Translations under genes and position numbers: made by a program
Notes under the pieces: generated by a model
Told to the model about the DNA's origin: nothing
What the model saw: the letters and a program-made list of their open reading frames with translations, nothing else
The model's database searches: none
Virus record (IMG/VR): IMGVR_UViG_3300007712_000061
Coordinates: 1-27,509 of that record
Reading direction: 5' to 3' (one strand)
Length of the DNA stretch: 27,509 nucleotides
DNA from: a virus
Part shown: positions 1 through 7,539 of the stretch, piece after piece
How the letters are laid out: the number at the start of each line of letters is the position of its first letter
Numbering within the stretch: the stretch's first letter is position 1

Positions 1-845
1 ACTTTGATATGCCGGTGTTATTCCAGCGCCAAACAGATTGTCGCTTTGTTAGAATAGAAGTTGATCTGCGTAAGTTGCCATGGACGGCTGCTAATCGTGT
101 ATTAGATAGCTTTGTAGATAACGACAAGACAACCGTAGACGACGACGGTACAGAACGACCAGAAAAGGTTGCGTTGAGTAAAACCGTCAAAGCAAAAGTT
201 AGTTCGTCGTTACAAGATGAAATCGTTCTTGAGGGTGACACAGACTCCAATGATGCCGCTACCACAACACCAAACGAACCGCCAGTGGCGGTCTTATCTG
301 CAACCCCGTCAGGAGGAGATATTCCGTTGGTTGTAAACTTTGATGCAGGCGGGAGCTATGATATAGATGGTACAATCGTTAGCTATTCGTGGGATTTCGA
401 TACTGCAAATCCTGGTACTTCGATTGGTGTTGGTAAAACAACAGTTCATACCTATACAACATATGGTGTATATACGGTAACGCTAACAGTGACCGATAAC
501 AAAGGTGCCACGGGACAAGCCACAGTTGATATTGATGTTTCAAACATCGGCCCTAACGCAGTCATCAATGCATTACCAACTGGAGGATTTGTTCCTCTAG
601 AGGTCACATTTGATGGTAGCGGATCTAGTGACCCAGATGGAACTATTGTTTCTTACGATTGGAATTTTGGTGATGGTAATGTTGACAGCGGAGTCAACGT
701 GGTTCACACATATAACAACGGCGGAAGCTATGTAGTCACTCTAACTGTGACCGATGATGGTGGCGCTACCGCTACCGATACAACCAACATTACTGTAAAT
801 ACCACAACTATTTTTACAACAGACTTCGGTCCCGAATTTGAATAA
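1..845 (+). CDS. PKD-domain virion-type protein, 5' end outside window
   Basis: The reading frame is open to the left edge of the window (two more in-frame codons lie before the ATG at 9), so this is probably the C-terminal part of a longer protein. Counting from that ATG, two PKD/Ig-like beta-sandwich repeats follow each other at about residues 91-178 and 180-267. Each shows the typical pattern: a P-x-A-x-I/V start, D-x-D-G-T-I-V-S-Y, then W-D/N-F-D/G, then H-T-Y and V-T-L-T-V-T-D. The first 85 residues are not recognised. PKD repeats in phages usually decorate virion surfaces and may bind glycans or other proteins; that role is inference here. It sits in front of a gp15-like tail gene and is followed after 12 bp by another unknown virion-like gene with an AGGAGC ribosome site, so it is probably part of a late structural operon. 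Confidence 0.8.
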   Translation, partial: FDMPVLFQRQTDCRFVRIEVDLRKLPWTAANRVLDSFVDNDKTTVDDDGTERPEKVALSKTVKAKVSSSLQDEIVLEGDTDSNDAATTTPNEPPVAVLSATPSGGDIPLVVNFDAGGSYDIDGTIVSYSWDFDTANPGTSIGVGKTTVHTYTTYGVYTVTLTVTDNKGATGQATVDIDVSNIGPNAVINALPTGGFVPLEVTFDGSGSSDPDGTIVSYDWNFGDGNVDSGVNVVHTYNNGGSYVVTLTVTDDGGATATDTTNITVNTTTIFTTDFGPEFE

Positions 846-857
846 CAGGAGCTTATA

Positions 858-1511
858 ATGGCTGATACAATTAGAACAGAAACAGGATTGGTTGATCAAA
901 CCACAGGAATCTTTCGTGATGGTCAACCCGACAATTCAATCACTGCTCAAGATATGCGAGACTTCATTGTCAGCACAAAATTCCTTGGCATGAGTGAAAT
1001 GAGTTGGGAATTTGTATATGACGGCCAATATACAGATTCTAGTACCACATTATCTATATCAGACGGGGTTCGAACTCAATTAACTATTGCTCCTAATCCC
1101 GGTGAAGACCTTAAGTATCCTCCGGCGGCGGCGCCGGCGCCGCCGCCGTCGGCGCCGAGTTGTTGGGACGAAGTAAGTAATACCATTCAGCCTCCGGGAT
1201 TAAATAGCTTTGGGTTTATAAGGCTTTCTTTTCTTTCTTATCCGAATTCGTCGAATATAAGATTTGATCTTGAAATGGATGTTAGCGCAACAGGACAAGA
1301 TAACACAATTTATGAACAGACATCGGTCTTTGCAAAAGGCGCCGGTTCTTCTAATACAGAAGGTTTCAATTTCATCATACCATTATTTTGCGGGCAAGAT
1401 TTTGTTGATAATGGCGGCAGATTTTATATTACTCCGACGGGTGGAACGATTGAGGTCTTCCGAACCACTCTTACTATGTTCAAGGCATTCGCACCAAACC
1501 CTGCGGCATAA
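858..1511 (+). CDS. Unknown virion-like protein with Pro/Ala linker
   Basis: 217 residues, start preceded by AGGAGC at a good distance. The N-terminus holds a D-N-S-I-T-A-Q-D-M-R-D-F-I-V-S segment (about residues 25-39). This resembles the short motif near the N-terminus of many phage fibre or head-decoration proteins that contain a D-N-x-G-x-I-T-x-x-D-x-R-D stretch. A Pro/Ala linker (about 88-99) joins this to a beta-rich C-terminal half (about 115-217) that could be a jelly-roll or TNF-like head. The linker DNA is much more GC-rich than its surroundings and contains a 26-bp perfect palindrome. No enzyme motif was seen. Position between the PKD protein and the gp15-like gene suggests a surface or fibre protein of the virion; this is inference, the family was not recognised with certainty. 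Confidence 0.75.
   Translation: MADTIRTETGLVDQTTGIFRDGQPDNSITAQDMRDFIVSTKFLGMSEMSWEFVYDGQYTDSSTTLSISDGVRTQLTIAPNPGEDLKYPPAAAPAPPPSAPSCWDEVSNTIQPPGLNSFGFIRLSFLSYPNSSNIRFDLEMDVSATGQDNTIYEQTSVFAKGAGSSNTEGFNFIIPLFCGQDFVDNGGRFYITPTGGTIEVFRTTLTMFKAFAPNPAA
1123..1148. repeat. 26-bp perfect GC palindrome inside coding sequence
   Basis: Positions 1123-1148 consist only of G and C and read identically on both strands, centred between 1135 and 1136. It encodes part of the Pro/Ala linker of the surrounding gene. The neighbouring sequence is near 43% GC, so this block is strikingly different and could form a strong hairpin in the mRNA or a cruciform in DNA. Confidence 0.9.
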
Positions 1512-1522
1512 CGGAGTAAACG

Positions 1523-1615
1523 ATGCGCATTGATGAAATTTTCAAAACAACAACCTTATCGAATATAATACTGAAGAATACGAATAAACAACATTTGAGA
1601 TATAATCATGCCTGA
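1523..1615 (+). CDS. Possible 30-aa peptide between structural genes
   Basis: An ATG at 1523 follows a GGAG ribosome site (1513-1516) and opens a 30-codon frame ending with TGA at 1613-1615, overlapping the first 8 bases of the next gene. The peptide begins M-R-I-D-E-I-F. It may be a real small gene or a leader that couples translation to the gp15-like gene, whose own ATG (1608) has no strong Shine-Dalgarno sequence in the preceding AT-rich stretch. No function is proposed. Confidence 0.35.
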   Translation: MRIDEIFKTTTLSNIILKNTNKQHLRYNHA

Positions 1616-2888
1616 TTTTTATTATGATCAACAAGTAAGAAGATACATCTTACAATTTCTAAGATGTTTCGCAGACTATAAAATTGAGCTTCCGCCTGAC
1701 GAAAATGGCCTTCGGGTTCAGAAGCGCGTGCCAATTCGTTACGGTGATATGAGCAGACAGGTAGCACAGATCCTGCGCGACAATTCACAAAACGCAGCGC
1801 AGATGGCTCCTGCAATGGCGGGATATATCACAGGACTCGAGATGGCACCTAAGAGAAGACTCGACCCTATGAATGTTGGTAAACAGCGAATACTTGAACG
1901 CCAGTATAATAAAGAGACTGGCGAGTATACAACAGAAATGGGAAATAGATATACTGTCGAAAGTTATATGCCTGTTCCGTATGATATGGCTATGAATCTC
2001 GATATATGGACCACTAATACAACAGATAAGATGCAGCTCTTTGAACAGATTTCTTTTGTTTATAATCCTACTGTGCAAATACAGACGCATAGTAATCCAA
2101 CAGATTGGAGCACGATTACAGAAGTTGAGATGACCGGAGTACAATGGTCTAGTAGATCAATTCCGACGGGTGTCGATAGCCCAATTGATATTATGACATT
2201 TACGTTCCGTGTACCAATTTGGATCAGTCCTCCAGCTAAGATTACTCGTCAAAAGCTTGTCGAACAAATCAATGTCACATTTTTCGATGTCGATATTGAT
2301 AAAGAAGATCTCGATCTTGTTTATGACCCTCTTCGTAGTTGTTTTGAGGAACTTGATCAAGTTATTGTTACTCCGGGGAACCATAGAATCAATGTTACTT
2401 CTATGGATCCTCTTCGAAGTGAAATTGAGTTACTTACTGCCGGAGGATTATCCGACAACAATCTTACATGGGATTCCTTATTTGCTATCTATGGGCGTAT
2501 TGATCCAGAGACAACCAAACTTCGTTTAAAAACTTCAAATAACATAGAAGATACGAGCGGTGATATCTTGGGTTCGCTAGAAGTTAGCTCAACAGAGCCC
2601 AATAAAGCAACATTCACTGTGGATGTAGACACGCTTCCTATGACAATACCTAGTGGTCCAGTAACAGCGATTATCGACCCATTAAAGTCTTTCCCTCCTC
2701 ATGATTCGAATCCTGGAAAAGGTTTACCTGCCGCATCGCCTGGACAGAGATACTTGCTTCTTGATACGAATGGTGTTACAATGGGTGAAGAACCACTCAT
2801 CCCGTGGGATACAGGAACAAATCCATGGGGCATTGTAATGCATGGGAAAATGATATTATCGAGTATAATGGTACAAACTGGTTCGTAA
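1608..2888 (+). CDS. gp15-like tail sheath stabiliser, frameshifted near 3' end
   Basis: The first half matches the plan of T4 gp15, the tail terminator that caps sheath and tube and docks the head: an early F-Y-Y/R-R-Y segment, an R-V-P-I-R-Y segment near residue 40-46, and a Y-M-P-V-P-Y-D-M-A-M-N-L-D-I-W strand region near 120-135 followed by a W-S-S-R region. T4 gp15 has 272 residues; this frame has 426, with an extra C-terminal region. The zero frame ends at 2888 with an unlikely tail, while the -1 frame from about 2841 continues into a plausible 60-residue C-terminal domain ending at 3028. So the intact protein is probably about 473 residues. The break lies at the GGGAAAA run 2844-2850. 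A lost A there, a true mutation or non-canonical frameshifting are all possible. The gp15 assignment is by recalled family pattern, not by search. Confidence 0.7.
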   Translation: MPDFYYDQQVRRYILQFLRCFADYKIELPPDENGLRVQKRVPIRYGDMSRQVAQILRDNSQNAAQMAPAMAGYITGLEMAPKRRLDPMNVGKQRILERQYNKETGEYTTEMGNRYTVESYMPVPYDMAMNLDIWTTNTTDKMQLFEQISFVYNPTVQIQTHSNPTDWSTITEVEMTGVQWSSRSIPTGVDSPIDIMTFTFRVPIWISPPAKITRQKLVEQINVTFFDVDIDKEDLDLVYDPLRSCFEELDQVIVTPGNHRINVTSMDPLRSEIELLTAGGLSDNNLTWDSLFAIYGRIDPETTKLRLKTSNNIEDTSGDILGSLEVSSTEPNKATFTVDVDTLPMTIPSGPVTAIIDPLKSFPPHDSNPGKGLPAASPGQRYLLLDTNGVTMGEEPLIPWDTGTNPWGIVMHGKMILSSIMVQTGS

Positions 2889-3028
2889 GTTTTTCTGCTA
2901 GGGAAGCAAAAGGTATATCTTATGTTCAAAATCTTGATGATGGACAGCAATACAAATTTGAGAACGGCGAATGGGTTTACTCTTATCTTGGCGAATATAT
3001 GCCGGGATACTGGAGAATCGAGCAATAA
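2841..3028 (+). pseudogene. Displaced C-terminal part of the gp15-like protein (-1 frame)
   Basis: This -1 frame codes a coherent domain with N-D-I-I-E-Y-N-G-T-N-W followed by a Y-V-Q-N-L-D-D-G-Q-Q-Y segment and W-V-Y-S-Y-L-G-E-Y. This is the type of small C-terminal domain found on marine T4-like neck and tail proteins. Its only upstream start is a GTG at 2804 inside the previous gene without a ribosome site, so it is unlikely to be translated alone. It is best read as the continuation of the gp15-like gene after one missing base or a -1 shift around 2844-2850. It ends with TAA directly abutting the next ATG. Confidence 0.7.
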
Positions 3029-3460
3029 ATGAGCGATATGAAAGTTGGTGCTGGAGCAGTTTTTCTATCTGCAAAAACGGGTCGCGTTCTATTCAACCTT
3101 AGGGCACCCTATAAAACACATCGCAATCAATGGAGCTTATGGGGAGGCATGGTTGAAAATGGTGAGTCTCCTAAGGAATGTCTTCTTCGAGAAATAGAAG
3201 AAGAAGCAGGCTTTGTCCCAGATATTAGCAAAATATACCCCTTTGATATTTACGAAAGTAAAGATAAACATTTCCGCTATTACACTTTTATCTGTGTTGT
3301 TCAAGATGAGTTTGTACCTAAGATAAATCATGAAGCCGTTGGCTATTGTTGGGTCAAGCTAGGCCAATGGCCATCCCCAATACACCAAGGTGCTAGAGCA
3401 AGTCTGTGTTCGCAAAAAGCCTTGGCACTTCTAGAAATTATTCTCAGTCAACATCAATAA
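3029..3460 (+). CDS. Nudix hydrolase
   Basis: 143 residues with a complete Nudix box at residues 40-62: G-x5-E-x7-R-E-I-x-E-E-x-G-F. The paired Glu residues of the R-E-x-x-E-E core bind the metal that activates water for cleavage of a nucleoside diphosphate linked to another moiety. The substrate (ADP-ribose, dNTP, NADH, capped RNA end) cannot be told from the sequence. T4 has one Nudix enzyme, NudE, but this one sits at the end of a structural operon. The ATG abuts the previous stop (TAA-ATG); GGAGA lies 12 bases upstream. A second Met at codon 4 is an alternative start. A strong hairpin terminator follows 16 bp after the stop. Confidence 0.93.
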   Translation: MSDMKVGAGAVFLSAKTGRVLFNLRAPYKTHRNQWSLWGGMVENGESPKECLLREIEEEAGFVPDISKIYPFDIYESKDKHFRYYTFICVVQDEFVPKINHEAVGYCWVKLGQWPSPIHQGARASLCSQKALALLEIILSQHQ

Positions 3461-3476
3461 GATTTTACGGTCAAAA

Positions 3477-3502
3477 AGAGAGGGGGATTGCTCCCCCTCT
3501 CT
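3477..3502. terminator. Bidirectional intrinsic terminator between convergent genes
   Basis: A perfect 10-bp stem (3477-3486 with 3493-3502, AGAGAGGGGG against CCCCCTCTCT) encloses the 6-base loop ATTGCT. On the minus strand it is followed by five T residues (AAAAA at 3473-3477 on the plus strand, the last shared with the stem). On the plus strand three T residues follow two bases later. It lies between the Nudix gene (+) and gp23 (-), and would end both transcripts, best for gp23. Confidence 0.88.
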
Positions 3503-3528
3503 CCTTTGCTTTACCTACTAACTTCTTC

Positions 3529-4701
3529 TTAGAAGAACGATAGCGTACCAGTGTCGATACCGACCTGCGATAGGTAGTCAGCAGCGTTACCTAGGGAGTT
3601 AGCCGTGTTGGATAGCTCCTGATAGCCGTAACGTGTCATGAAGCTTACTACTGGCTCGAAGGTTGTTGGATCCATTACTGGTCCGGTGCTCATTAGAGGA
3701 ATGTATGGGCAATAGAATGCCGCTGCATCTGTCTCTGTTGGGCCCTTATAGCCTAGTAGAACTGCTGTGTTGTCTGCTGCATACTGGTCAACGTAGACCT
3801 TCATGCTACCATTTAGAACACCAACTAGCTTGGTGTTGGTTGGTGCTTCGAACGTACCTTCAGTCGTACGAGCAAACGAGGATGTCGTTGCACTCTGTAG
3901 GATTGTTAGTGTGTTCGGAGAAACAACCGCCCAGTTAGCTGCGCCACGACGTGTGCGTGCTGCAACTAGGTTGGACTGCTGGTTGATCATGATGGCTAGA
4001 GCAGCGTGCTCATCACCGACGTATGTTGCTGTACCGGAAACTGCGCTCTGGTCGAACGTAGTTGGTGCTGGACCAGCTAGAACACGCAGGTTGTTTAGCA
4101 TCTCCTGATCGATTTCAACTGTGATCTCTTGGGCTAGTGCCTGCATGATCTCAGCTTCAATGTCGATGCCGTGTACTGCCGAAGCGTCCTGTGCAGCCTC
4201 AAATGTCCAGCGAGCCGATAGCTTACGCGACTTGGCTTCTACTGTTTCCTTGAGGATCTGGATGCTTAGGCGATTACCTGGCTGTCCTTCTAGGGTTGCT
4301 GTACCAGCTGCTGCTGGTGCGCTATCGTTCTCGTTACCTGCGTATGCCTTGGCAATGTCGAACGGTCCTAGTGCTTCTGTACCTGCTGCTACGCCTGCTG
4401 CGGTATCAGCATAACGAACACGAAGTGTGTGGATCTGACCTACAGGGCCAGTCATTGGCTGTACGCCAAGGATTTCGTTAGCGATAACCGTCGGCATAAC
4501 ACGACGGATTAGAGGTAGCATTACCTTGTTTAGGGTAGCAATGTTACCTGCTCCTGTTGCGCCGGTGGATGCCGACTCTGTTAAGTGCTTGCGGGTGTTC
4601 TCTAGAACCACACCAAGCGAATCACGGCGGGAACCGGTTAGACCTTCTAGTAGAGCTTCCTTAGTTGCCGCCCACTTGCTTTCAAATAGCTTATTTGCCA
4701 T
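3529..4701 (-). CDS. 23: Major capsid protein gp23
   Basis: 390 residues, shorter than T4 gp23 (521). The family signature is clear: M-L-P-L-I-R-R-V-M-P-T-V-I-A-N-E-I-L-G-V followed by Q-P-M-T-G-P-V-G-Q-I (about residues 61-90), and the C-terminal region with A-D-Y-L-S-Q-V-G-I-D. A likely gp21 maturation site of type L-x-E lies at L40-T41-E42, so the first about 42 residues would be removed in the mature shell; this is inferred from T4. The gene has a strong ribosome site (AGGAGATAAGGAA) and is last in the order gp20, core, gp21, gp22, gp23, before a strong terminator. Leucine codon use is extreme: 28 of 34 Leu codons are CTA, fitting a very highly expressed gene with a dedicated tRNA. Confidence 0.97.
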   Translation of the reverse strand: MANKLFESKWAATKEALLEGLTGSRRDSLGVVLENTRKHLTESASTGATGAGNIATLNKVMLPLIRRVMPTVIANEILGVQPMTGPVGQIHTLRVRYADTAAGVAAGTEALGPFDIAKAYAGNENDSAPAAAGTATLEGQPGNRLSIQILKETVEAKSRKLSARWTFEAAQDASAVHGIDIEAEIMQALAQEITVEIDQEMLNNLRVLAGPAPTTFDQSAVSGTATYVGDEHAALAIMINQQSNLVAARTRRGAANWAVVSPNTLTILQSATTSSFARTTEGTFEAPTNTKLVGVLNGSMKVYVDQYAADNTAVLLGYKGPTETDAAAFYCPYIPLMSTGPVMDPTTFEPVVSFMTRYGYQELSNTANSLGNAADYLSQVGIDTGTLSFF

Positions 4702-4723
4702 TTCCTTATCTCCTTTTCTTTGT

Positions 4724-5857
4724 TTACTTGATTCCAGCCATTTTTCTTAGCTGTTGGATTTCTGCAATGACATCGCTGTCGTCTTGCTGTTGGGCAGCAT
4801 TCGCCCTCTTATCACCTGTCCGTTCAGAAATTACTTGCTTTTCAGAAGGCTTCGAGCCTTCTACAAGCGTTTTCTTACGTGGGTGTCGGTGTGTGTTTTC
4901 GTTCAATACTGCTGGTAGATACTTCTTATAGCTCTCGTCCAGCTTCTCTGTCTTTACTGTCTCCAGTAATTCTTCCATCACTGCTCTGTGCTTCTTACCA
5001 AGCGGACCCAATAGCTCGGACATTTTGCTCTGTCGAGTTAGACGATCCTTAGCTGCGCGTAGCTTTAGCTCGGCTTGCTCATTGAGCTGCTTCTGCTTCG
5101 CTAGTGCAACCTTCTGCTCATCAAGCTTTGCAACCAGTGCCTTCATCTCCTTCGATAGCTTACTTACTTCACCACCCTCATTGAGGTATGATGTCATATA
5201 TTCGCTAGCGAATGCTTCAAAGATACGACGACCAAAGTCGTTATTGCGTGCTTCCATAATATCCTTACGGAAAGACTTGATCTCTGAACGAAGAGCTGTA
5301 TTAATATTCTCCTCGATGACTGCTGCTGCTTTCTTGATAAACTTCTGCTTAGTTTCTACGAGTTCACGCTTGCCTTCTCTAACAAGCTTGACACGCTGTT
5401 CGGATAGAGCTTTCTTATCGGAATGGAATTCACGTACTTCTTCAGATAACTGCTTTAGTACGAAATCTTCCAGCTTGTGTACGTTACTGGACATCTTAAC
5501 ACGGTCTTCGCGAAGTTCTCTAACTTCCTTCGCCAACGCTTCTGTAATGAAACGCTCTAGTGTCTTGACGTTTTCTGCAACGCGAGCACGATATTTAACT
5601 CTTTCTTCAACTAGTGCCTTCTTGTCTGCGGCAAATTCGGACATTTCAGCGCGGACTTTGTCGGATAGAAACTTGTCCATCGACTCAACCATCACCGCCT
5701 TATCATGCTCAAACTTTTGTGCAAACTCTTCACGAAGCTCGGCAGTAAGTTCTTCCCTAGCCTCAGCAAGGCGTGAGTTCCACGCTTCCTGAATAGACTG
5801 CGTCGCCTCTTCGGAGAGGTTCAGCTTCTCAGCTAGGATATCTTCGAACTTTTTCAT
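4724..5857 (-). CDS. 22: Prohead core scaffold gp22
   Basis: 377 residues, nearly all charged alpha-helix with heptad-like patterns. It lies directly between gp21 and gp23, the invariant place of the T4 scaffold gene. T4 gp22 is the main core protein around which gp23 assembles and is destroyed by gp21 protease. The opening M-K-K-F-E-D-I-L-A-E-K-L-N-L-S and a late region near residues 270-320 (L-L-G-P-L-G-K-K-H-R-A-V-M-E-E-L-L) look like gp22 proteins from marine T4-like phages. L-A-E and L-S-E tripeptides offer gp21 cleavage sites. The gap to gp23 is 22 bp, so they are co-transcribed. Antisense ORFs across this gene are shadows. Confidence 0.92.
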   Translation of the reverse strand: MKKFEDILAEKLNLSEEATQSIQEAWNSRLAEAREELTAELREEFAQKFEHDKAVMVESMDKFLSDKVRAEMSEFAADKKALVEERVKYRARVAENVKTLERFITEALAKEVRELREDRVKMSSNVHKLEDFVLKQLSEEVREFHSDKKALSEQRVKLVREGKRELVETKQKFIKKAAAVIEENINTALRSEIKSFRKDIMEARNNDFGRRIFEAFASEYMTSYLNEGGEVSKLSKEMKALVAKLDEQKVALAKQKQLNEQAELKLRAAKDRLTRQSKMSELLGPLGKKHRAVMEELLETVKTEKLDESYKKYLPAVLNENTHRHPRKKTLVEGSKPSEKQVISERTGDKRANAAQQQDDSDVIAEIQQLRKMAGIK

Positions 5858-5869
5858 GTGTAGTTCTCC

Positions 5870-6493
5870 TTATATCTTTAGGTCTTTAATCAACTTGACG
5901 ATATCCTTCGCCAAATATCTCTGCGCGACTTCATCGTGTGTGGCATCGGCTGCTAGATCATACATAGTCTGTCCACCGCGCATATTGAATAAACTCTCAT
6001 AAATGGTCTTTGGAAATGCATTTGGTGCTGATGGTTGTGCCACGATATCTACTGTAACAATTTCGAAATCGCTAACATTACCATCATTACCTACATTACC
6101 GGAACCTCGAGAGCTTACGCCAAGCTTGGCGCCAGCTTCTAATAGTGTCTTGACAATGTTGCCTGTGGGTGTTGTAATAATCTTCAGCTTACCATGTCCA
6201 TCCGCACTCTCCATCCACATGTCTTGAATGATGTGACTCACTCGGTCCAAGTTAATAGAAAGCTCTTCTGGATGATCCAATTCACCTAGCACAGTCTCAC
6301 CTTTCTTAATCCTATCATTAATATGCGTTACCGCAGAATTGATTTCATTAATTGGGTAGACTCGCTGGTTTTGGTTCTTTACATTACCTTGAATGAAAAT
6401 TCCCTTCATATAAAGGTCCTTTCCATCGTTGGCACGTTCTAAGACAATGTTTGCCTTATCGAACGACATGTATTCATATAGCTTATTAGTCAT
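5870..6493 (-). CDS. 21: Prohead core protease gp21
   Basis: 207 residues (T4 gp21 has 212), a serine protease of the herpesvirus-assemblin-like fold that matures the prohead. The two family motifs are present: G-E-L-D-H-P-E with the likely catalytic His74, and G-V-S-S-R-G-S-G with the nucleophile Ser at 127 or 128. An acidic residue (D149 in T-V-D-I-V) could complete the active site, by analogy. The early G-N-V-K-N-Q-N-Q-R-V-Y-P segment (about 36-47) is also typical. It lies 12 bp upstream of gp22 and downstream of the acidic core protein, all probably read from the late promoter at 7439-7446. Confidence 0.96.
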   Translation of the reverse strand: MTNKLYEYMSFDKANIVLERANDGKDLYMKGIFIQGNVKNQNQRVYPINEINSAVTHINDRIKKGETVLGELDHPEELSINLDRVSHIIQDMWMESADGHGKLKIITTPTGNIVKTLLEAGAKLGVSSRGSGNVGNDGNVSDFEIVTVDIVAQPSAPNAFPKTIYESLFNMRGGQTMYDLAADATHDEVAQRYLAKDIVKLIKDLKI

Positions 6494-6520
6494 TAAATAG
6501 CCTCCACACCGAAGCGATAA

Positions 6521-7381
6521 TTACTCACCAGTTGGGTTACCCTTCGAGCCCAATGTGCTCTTAGTATTTACGGAACCCATCTTCGAACCCTTGCCGGTGC
6601 CGGTGAACTTGCCGTCACCCTTCATCTCACCAGCATCTTTCTTCTTAGGTTCTACATTGAGGTTGTCACTTGGTGTGTGTTCTTTACCCTGACCAGCCTT
6701 CATGCCCTTCTCGTCTCCGCCCTTGCCGATTTCGTGTGCCGAGGCACCGTGATCTGCTTTGCGAGGAGCCTTTGTGAACATGCTCTCCTTGCCAGTTGCT
6801 CCAGTCTTGGAATTCTTACCTGTTCCTGCTAGACGACCTTCCTGATTCTGGACGGCTGGGACTTCGTCCTGTAGCTTGGTTGCTTCGCCGAGGCCTTCGT
6901 AGTCCTCTTCTTCGAAGTCGCTACCTTCTTCGTCACCGAAATCGCCACCAAAGTCTTCGTCCCCGAATCCTTCGCTGTCCATTTCTTCATCGCCCATCTC
7001 CTCGTCACCGAGGCCTTCTTCATCGCCCATTAGACGATCGAACTCTGCCTGTAGCTGTGCTAGGGCATCCTCAACGTCTTCTAGACGGTCTTCAACTTCT
7101 TCTTCTTCCTCACCTTCGTCTTCATCTTCTTCAGACTCAGACTCATCGCCACTGTCGAAGTCGTCTTCTCCAGTTTCGGCATCTTCTACTTCTTCCTTAT
7201 CAGCTTCGATTTCATCAGCGAAATCTTCCTTCTCATCACCGCCAAAGTCTTCTTCGACAAGTTCTTCATATGCAGAACGAGCCTTTTCGACCATTACGGA
7301 GTGTAGAAGGTTAGAAGCTGCTTCATGCTCTTCATTCAAGAGTAGGTCTAAGACCTGTTCAAGCTTCTGGCTATGGGACAT
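6521..7381 (-). CDS. Acidic prohead core protein (gp67/gp68-type)
   Basis: 286 residues in three parts. A helical N-terminus (1-45) contains A-S-N-L-L-H-S-V-M-V-E-K-A-R, like the start of T4-type core proteins. Then comes a very acidic stretch (about 42-165, almost only E, D and G, with G-D-E-E-M type repeats), and a C-terminal region rich in G and K (about 175-286, repeated G-T-G-K and G-K-G motifs). T4 has two small core proteins here (gp67, 80 aa, acidic; gp68, 141 aa). Position immediately before gp21 and the N-terminal helix support a core role; which of the two it replaces is unclear. The long low-complexity tail is longer than in T4. It is the first gene after the late promoter at 7439-7446. 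Confidence 0.75.
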   Translation of the reverse strand: MSHSQKLEQVLDLLLNEEHEAASNLLHSVMVEKARSAYEELVEEDFGGDEKEDFADEIEADKEEVEDAETGEDDFDSGDESESEEDEDEGEEEEEVEDRLEDVEDALAQLQAEFDRLMGDEEGLGDEEMGDEEMDSEGFGDEDFGGDFGDEEGSDFEEEDYEGLGEATKLQDEVPAVQNQEGRLAGTGKNSKTGATGKESMFTKAPRKADHGASAHEIGKGGDEKGMKAGQGKEHTPSDNLNVEPKKKDAGEMKGDGKFTGTGKGSKMGSVNTKSTLGSKGNPTGE

Positions 7382-7438
7382 TTTTCACTCTCCTTTATAA
7401 AAGTTAATAGGTCTACGCAAAGTGTAGTATTACACCTT

Positions 7439-7446
7439 TATTTATA
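7439..7446 (-). promoter_or_regulatory. T4-type late promoter TATAAATA for the prohead operon
   Basis: Exact T4 late promoter consensus TATAAATA on the minus strand, 57 bp before the start of the acidic core gene. It would drive the core protein, gp21, gp22 and gp23 up to the terminator at 3477-3502, using gp55-RNA polymerase. Confidence 0.85.
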
Positions 7447-7473
7447 AAGAGCTAATAAAATGGTGGGAAAACC

Positions 7474-7498
7474 AGGCAAAAACCGACGTTTTTTGCCT
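7474..7498 (-). terminator. Hairpin terminator after the gp20 operon
   Basis: A 9-bp stem (7474-7482 with 7490-7498, AGGCAAAAA against TTTTTGCCT) lies 42 bp past the stop of the 75-aa gene and just before the next late promoter. On the minus strand it is followed by GGTTTT. A second smaller hairpin (7511-7515 with 7524-7528, AGCAG against CTGCT) lies between it and the gene. The poor T-run makes it a likely but not certain terminator. Confidence 0.55.
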
Positions 7499-7539
7499 TT
7501 TAGAATATTTAGCAGACTAAATCCTGCTATTAAAACGCA

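Noticed and set aside
2844-2850. Programmed -1 frameshift site in the gp15-like gene
   Set aside because: GGG AAA A is out of phase for X-XXY-YYZ slippage, unlike the gp26 site; an indel in the base run is simpler, so recoding is only kept as an alternative.
2804-3028. Independent gene starting at GTG 2804
   Set aside because: No ribosome site, and the first 12 residues overlap the gp15-like gene in a meaningless way; the rest is better explained as the displaced C-terminus of that gene.
5025-5792. 255-aa open frame antisense to gp22
   Set aside because: Ser/Arg/Leu-rich shadow of the Glu/Lys-rich scaffold gene; no ribosome site or motif.
6796-7314. 172-aa open frame antisense to the acidic core protein
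   Set aside because: Composition (Leu/Arg/His) is the mirror of Glu/Asp/Gly repeats on the other strand.
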